A stretch of 17,277 nucleotides of DNA, from NCBI GenBank assembly GCA_050013075.1, contig JBEKFZ010000090.1, positions 1 to 17,277 of the forward strand. Reading direction: 5' to 3'. Source of the stretch: JBEKIK01 sp050013075 (GTDB lineage: Bacteria > Planctomycetota > Planctomycetia > Pirellulales > Thermoguttaceae). Under the pieces are notes generated by a model, which made no database searches, had not been told where the DNA came from, and saw only the letters and a program-made list of their open reading frames with translations. This document shows, piece after piece, positions 15,601 to 17,277 of the stretch. The position numbers and the translations under genes were made by a program. The first letter of the stretch is position 1, and every line of letters begins with the position of its first letter.

Positions 15601-16453
15601 GATCGGCGTGCACCTGCGCCTTACTAAGCCCGAACTATTCAACTTTGGACTGATTCAAAATTACTGGATGTTTTTGATAATGGGGGCGGCCTTTGCGGGG
15701 GCGGGCTTAAGCGAATGGTTCCATCGCCGAAAACTGCCAGTGCTAAGCCTGCCATTGCAGCGCACGGCCCTGCTGTTGCCGCTGCTGCCGGCAATTGGTT
15801 TTTGGTTTTTGAAGGATCCCGAGACGCCTTTGGCGCTCGTCGGACGCACGCCGGACGTGTGGTTCCTGATGGGCGCGTTTTACGGGCTTTTGGCATACAT
15901 CCGCCGATCGGCGGGATGCGGATTGCTGGCAGTGTTGACGGCCAACATGGGACTTTGGGTAGCGCTCCACCGGTTCGACATAGGTTTCCTGCATCATCCG
16001 CAATTATGGCTTATTCCCATCGCCATGGCTGTGCTGGCGGCCGAATTTTTGCATCATGAGCGTTTAAGCGCGGCCCAAAGCGCGGTTTTGCGTTATCTTT
16101 CGCTGAGCGTTATTTACATCTCTTCGACCGCCGACATGTTTATCGACATGTTCTTGCACGGAGTATTCATCGATTGGCGCCTGCCGGTGGCGCTGATGCT
16201 GCTCTCGACGGCCGGCGCGATGGCCGGCGTAATGCTGCGGATTCGCTCCTTCCTTATCTTGGGCATTTCGTTCCTCGTACTCGACATAGTCACCATGATC
16301 TGGTACGCCGCCGAGGATTTGGAGCAGACTTGGATCTGGTATGCCAGCGGCATAGTGCTGGGCGCGGCTATTATCGCCGTATTCGCGATTTTTGAAAAGC
16401 GCAGGCACGACTTGCTCGCGGCCGTGGAGCGATTCAAGGAGTGGGAGCGATGA
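9629..16453 (+). CDS. Giant polytopic membrane protein with N-terminal zinc ribbon, unknown function
   Basis: A single open frame of 2274 residues. A membrane segment at about 7-34 is followed by basic residues and a zinc ribbon (Cys45, Cys48, Cys59, Cys62), which positive charges suggest is cytoplasmic. Residues 65-113 look helical, and about 114-178 is an Ala/Pro-rich linker with a run of prolines near 163-174. From residue 192 to the end I count by eye about 60 hydrophobic segments. The part from about 1022 is built of tandem units of about 269 residues, roughly eight segments each: equivalent motifs begin at 1022, 1291 and 1560, with weaker copies at 1843 and 2096 and probable older ones near 523 and 710. 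Codons 365-392 come from an inserted palindromic repeat. The ATG at 9629 has AAGAG at 9616-9620. The stop overlaps the next start by four bases. I recall similar 'GGLLMVGSSIALVIAFW' regions in planctomycete proteins, but know no function. No catalytic or transporter motif is evident; scaffold, transport or polymer export are all open. Confidence 0.88.
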   Translation: MPSGLQFLVLAAVALVIITLLGHGIWVFLAFIFGGGQKKHKPRFCVFCGKTISVNDDFCQWCMKDLSSPLAAEMTDIDAVLRQLKCFERQGTLPLEVLAELTERIKSYRQRLLHPRSAAAAAVAPESVAAEISRTPQAPVAVEKPHAKITPPIVQVVVDSAKPPPPPSLPPPVPRKSWTEILGGFLAERNIRWTELIGVLLGGLLMVGSSIALVIAFWSQLESIPALKFLIFVGYSSAVFATGLFVFYRWKLESTGRGLMVIATLLAPLNFLAMASFYKESRGVLTGGLELISLGIFTWLVALAARALTPEGRWNTVLAVIGNSVVVLFAARPFFEHSSPAWLIAACCLPSILLMAAMGSYLPLSGHRRAPSGTDGAPCGAWSRWSAWSVGRKNGEYDATAANSLFMLLGIAVFCTAVALGLLTAQGIKSCGLSIALHCLTIPLSMAALCILAAGLQAARGMADDSELEGYRTAGTTVALLGVVLQLASIIMAWPQPLLIVAAGAIGAAGLAYLALRHDFPAAHAGAMASLALAYLAGFYVIFDPGLRNLQSRALFIQSDTLSKDLLSLTVSARSGTALAGLFLVFAAISEWFLLRGRKAHGRMYVGGAGMAAVVGLMLVTAHGLIGSHADAVRATILYAVYGMVSIFLSVRWRQTPILSYLGWNLLAVAPMWLIRSPAFDVWQNTAAMSGCLFWLGAIWILLAWIHRKSALFIAGQAVLIAASVLGTLSWLEWQQWIVNLPDDLISPRNLQVFGIGLGLLSLGWMAVRIASRLIIGGNENQKAENVAAGKWHHFLAPSSNWAELMRTRPEIDKITTYVVVAAQLVLAGGMLVHGCMQELFSSAGRINPLQISACGGCAWTLLGVLTLVAVAALWERWGYAELQMGLLLVVSVPVLIADRFVNDFSVASAARWALAICFVACSSAVWGRKRLQNLCDRLHARLEIPQQGPATARGMLVILSALPVLLLTLQAAVIQLNGYTLQGPLAGTFFDKIGPNYSYLVPLVLVMFGLIGHGLRESSAGYAFGAGLVAEMAVILGYALHIALASPPQRFQMPEFVFTVQLAVITAAVWAIVWLIARRWVNVWREGRTETPLMNVQIGMAVLGNALLVGIGILEIFMARPPINLEWAMHAGLPLGWIALLLTAGAGAYRRLQTRQHWNPHFVGLTGMGVLALLACTVPNIVLPDRTKLDGVWAYRVLMLGWAIYALLTALAAWWVAALRTLRDAHGPPQALIRLAAVWVRAAGIAAVILGIKAAFFHDDADYEHLWAAAAIAIASTAGATMAVWRRREGWAFAAALGVNLAASIAVWHFEQALHLSFDQWWVRLVQANVIASSLAALFWLAAHKRLYALKQWNLADSPLLAVQTVLPVLGNTAILVLPVCSLIVHPQGLPPWMRDFSDPPGWLSLLICAAAAAWYLYQTRAGSLLNVLGGAALGAGVLFACTASKANIGRHGEWQEYHLLFTAWAAAAFVVLGAGFAGKGLRLSAKDDPRQVLPVAARTFVFPTNLVEIWVTILGLLAVILALLYCHEDPSGAWWRLRVLVGLSLAAGIIALWLQSAGHVFASGLLLNAAGTAAWMSWRPGGIHVLVYVNAFSLAAGSIVWTLLQIIVPRYIPHFRWNNKPLRFAHLAAATGLAALGALATVILTLDLLQLNNAGITYSTAYGAKAPLMSIAYSPFGWWAIVATAAAIALLLWDRAARLPLLGLYVSGLIAIAMQWDYWQESWRMTCLRAGTDLACFAIVAALAGWLLPKARWMCRWLWIPDYAERWPGEWFVQLQSFVACLAGALSVWLALDFGFDGLAKGIALFGLSGRLIGITNVLMVLGAAIVMAWQTKSEWRVQWQYASFIAGLFLLSSFRWAGIDPAQAGSWLHRSVVFLVSAAMMTLLCSFGLKKVISSKSDWIATARRMTPFFGGMAILTLALVLGQEWFSYRDKIGTPLVTGEIVVVAVIVAAMLATCLAFAVREDWDPLRLSPAGRQAYVYLAEALAVLIGVHLRLTKPELFNFGLIQNYWMFLIMGAAFAGAGLSEWFHRRKLPVLSLPLQRTALLLPLLPAIGFWFLKDPETPLALVGRTPDVWFLMGAFYGLLAYIRRSAGCGLLAVLTANMGLWVALHRFDIGFLHHPQLWLIPIAMAVLAAEFLHHERLSAAQSAVLRYLSLSVIYISSTADMFIDMFLHGVFIDWRLPVALMLLSTAGAMAGVMLRIRSFLILGISFLVLDIVTMIWYAAEDLEQTWIWYASGIVLGAAIIAVFAIFEKRRHDLLAAVERFKEWER
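10721..10804. repeat. In-frame palindromic repeat inside the giant gene
   Basis: 84 bases (28 codons) of low-complexity GC-rich DNA: the left half repeats (C)GGGCACC units, a central hairpin CCATGC-GGA-GCATGG lies at 10760-10774, and the right half repeats GGTCG(G/C) units. The right half shares an exact 15-mer and an exact 14-mer with positions 1-23 of the window. It encodes a polar Gly/Arg/Trp/Ser-rich segment in a loop between two hydrophobic segments. The length is a multiple of three and contains no stop, so the frame is kept. The exact borders are my estimate. Confidence 0.7.
16436..16441 (+). promoter_or_regulatory. Ribosome-binding site within the end of the giant gene
   Basis: AAGGAG at 16436-16441 lies 8 bases before ATG 16450, which overlaps the giant gene's TGA (16451-16453). 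This supports 16450, rather than the in-frame GTG at 16441, as the start of the next gene. Confidence 0.75.
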
Positions 16454-16797
16454 AAATAAAATGGCTCCGTCCGGACATAATCTCCCGCGTATTTGTGATT
16501 GTCGGTGTGGTGTTACTCATATTGACGCTAAAGTTTCGCGTCAATCCGATTGAAGGATCGGTGGTGAATCCGGCCATTCGCGGTACCGCATTGCACTGGA
16601 TTTTGTTGTACACGACCATGCCTGCTTGGATTGCCGGCGTAACGCTGAGCGACATTGCATCCGTGGATAATTATGAAACTTCAGTTGTATTCATGTTTTT
16701 GATTCAAGTGCCGTTATATTATTTTTTGGGAAAGATTGTGAGCTTGGTTGTCGCGCTCATCCGGAATTGCCATTGGAAATCGGGCAAAACGCCATGA
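16450..16797 (+). CDS. Small membrane protein, coupled to the giant gene
   Basis: 115 residues with hydrophobic segments at about 12-27, 47-65 and 78-104 ('VFMFLIQVPLYYFLGKIVSLVVALI'), so probably three membrane passes, a basic N-terminus and a basic C-terminus. I do not recognise the family. It begins with an ATGA overlap with the giant gene and ends with an ATGA overlap with the next gene, so the three are very likely made together. A role as a small partner subunit of the giant protein is inferred from this coupling only. Confidence 0.75.
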   Translation: MKIKWLRPDIISRVFVIVGVVLLILTLKFRVNPIEGSVVNPAIRGTALHWILLYTTMPAWIAGVTLSDIASVDNYETSVVFMFLIQVPLYYFLGKIVSLVVALIRNCHWKSGKTP

Positions 16798-17066
16798 ATG
16801 AACCAGATACTGATGCAACAAACGATCGATCGACAAAGGATGAACAATCGACGAACGATGAAACACGTCATTCCACGCCGCCGCTGCAATTCGGCTTGAG
16901 TACGCTGTTGTGGCTGATGCTGGCCGTGGGCCTGATATTCGGCACGCTCAGATGGATGCAAGTGTCGGTGATAACAAGTTTGATCGTAATGGCCGTCCTG
17001 GCCGTTAGCGCGCCGGCCGTGGTGTTTTTGGTCGCCGCGATTTCCAAGGTCGATGACGACCATTAG
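16794..17066 (+). CDS. Small membrane protein with planctomycete-type FGLSTLLWLM segment
   Basis: 90 residues from the ATG at 16794, which overlaps the previous TGA (16795-16797). Residues 1-30 are polar and acidic, rich in Asp, Thr, Asn and Glu, with near repeats 'TNDRSTKDEQSTNDET'. Residue 32 onward carries 'FGLSTLLWLMLAVGLIFG', a segment type common at the start of membrane helices in planctomycete proteins, followed by a second helix (about 58-82). The C-terminus is 'KVDDDH'. Two membrane passes are likely. Function unknown; the context is the three-gene unit with the giant protein. Confidence 0.75.
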   Translation: MNEPDTDATNDRSTKDEQSTNDETRHSTPPLQFGLSTLLWLMLAVGLIFGTLRWMQVSVITSLIVMAVLAVSAPAVVFLVAAISKVDDDH

Positions 17067-17070
17067 GGCA

Positions 17071-17109
17071 ATTCCGCCTCGCCCTCGGCCTCATTCCCCA
17101 GCGCGGAAT
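17071..17109 (+). other. Long-loop inverted repeat after the three-gene unit
   Basis: ATTCCGC (17071-17077) and GCGGAAT (17103-17109) are perfect inverted repeats with a loop of about 25 bases, starting five bases after the last stop codon. With the stronger palindrome at 17123-17148 this could mark the end of the transcript, but there is no T-run. Confidence 0.3.
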
Positions 17110-17122
17110 AAAGAGCGACCAA

Positions 17123-17148
17123 AGCCCCCGATGTATTCACCGGGGGCT
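17123..17148. repeat. AGCCCCCG...CGGGGGCT palindrome, copy 2
   Basis: A perfect 8-base stem (AGCCCCCG 17123-17130, CGGGGGCT 17141-17148) around a 10-base loop. On the other strand its loop reads GTGAATACAT, matching the GAATACA loop of the palindrome at 2066-2089. It lies 27 bases past the transposase stop and may act as a transcript end for one or both of the converging genes. Confidence 0.65.
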
Positions 17149-17175
17149 ATTGAGTCTCAGAACGTGTTTGGAAAG

Positions 17176-17277
17176 TCACATTTCCCATCCAGCAGCCAGT
17201 TCGGCCGGCTTGAGATGGCGCAACATACGGTGAATCATGCACACGAGGATCATCGCTTCACTGCTCTCGGTCAGTTC
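17176..17277 (-). CDS. IS5-like transposase, C-terminal fragment cut by window edge
   Basis: On the - strand an open frame enters from the right edge and ends with TGA at 17176-17178. The visible 33 residues contain 'SSEAMILVCMIHRMLRHLKP', close in pattern to the C-terminal 'SEAMI-IAMIR-MLRRL' end that I know from IS5-family transposases whose ends follow the DDE domain. The catalytic part lies outside the window. About 25 bases beyond the stop, around 17152-17175 (GAGTCTCAG...GTTTGGAAAG), may be the terminal inverted repeat of the element, but the other end is not available for comparison. Confidence 0.6.
   Translation of the reverse strand, partial: ELTESSEAMILVCMIHRMLRHLKPAELAAGWEM

Noticed and set aside
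16441..16449. GTG at 16441 as the start of the first small membrane protein.
   Set aside because: It overlaps the AAGGAG ribosome-binding site itself; ATG 16450 has correct spacing and the usual ATGA overlap.

Overview
The window most likely comes from a planctomycete (Planctomycetota). The reasons are the style of the genes: a 90-residue protein near the right end carries the 'FGLSTLLWLMLAVGLIFG' type of hydrophobic segment that is common in that phylum, the pilus genes follow an RcpA-TadZ-TadA-TadB-TadC order, there is a giant polytopic protein of unknown function, and the intergenic DNA is rich in small palindromic repeats. All of this is judged by eye; no database was searched.

Positions 102 to about 9400 hold a Tad (tight adherence, type IVc/Flp pilus) secretion locus, all on the + strand: secretin rcpA/cpaC, tadZ/cpaE, ATPase tadA/cpaF, inner-membrane platform proteins tadB and tadC, an unrecognised small exported protein, and an exported TPR protein that fits TadD. 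Together these would form the outer-membrane pore, the localisation factor, the motor and the platform of a pilus machine. No pilin, pseudopilin, prepilin peptidase or RcpC/CpaB is visible, so the locus is incomplete here; rcpC may lie just left of the window.

Positions 9629 to 17066 hold a second unit: a 2274-residue protein with an N-terminal zinc ribbon and about 60 hydrophobic segments, followed by two small membrane proteins. Each of the two junctions is a 4-base ATGA stop/start overlap, so the three genes look translationally coupled. The giant protein has an internal repeat of about 269 residues (roughly eight membrane segments), with equivalent motifs at residues 1022, 1291 and 1560 and more divergent copies later. 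I do not know its function; it is the best candidate here for something undescribed.

The gaps are full of repeats: a 134-bp MITE-like element with TTA target duplications, palindromes of an AGCCCCsGG type in three places, inverted GGTTCAG heptad elements on both sides of tadC, two AAACCGC/GCGGTTT hairpins, and an 84-bp repeat inserted in frame inside the giant gene that shares exact 15- and 14-mers with the first bases of the window. The right edge cuts into the end of an IS5-like transposase gene on the - strand.
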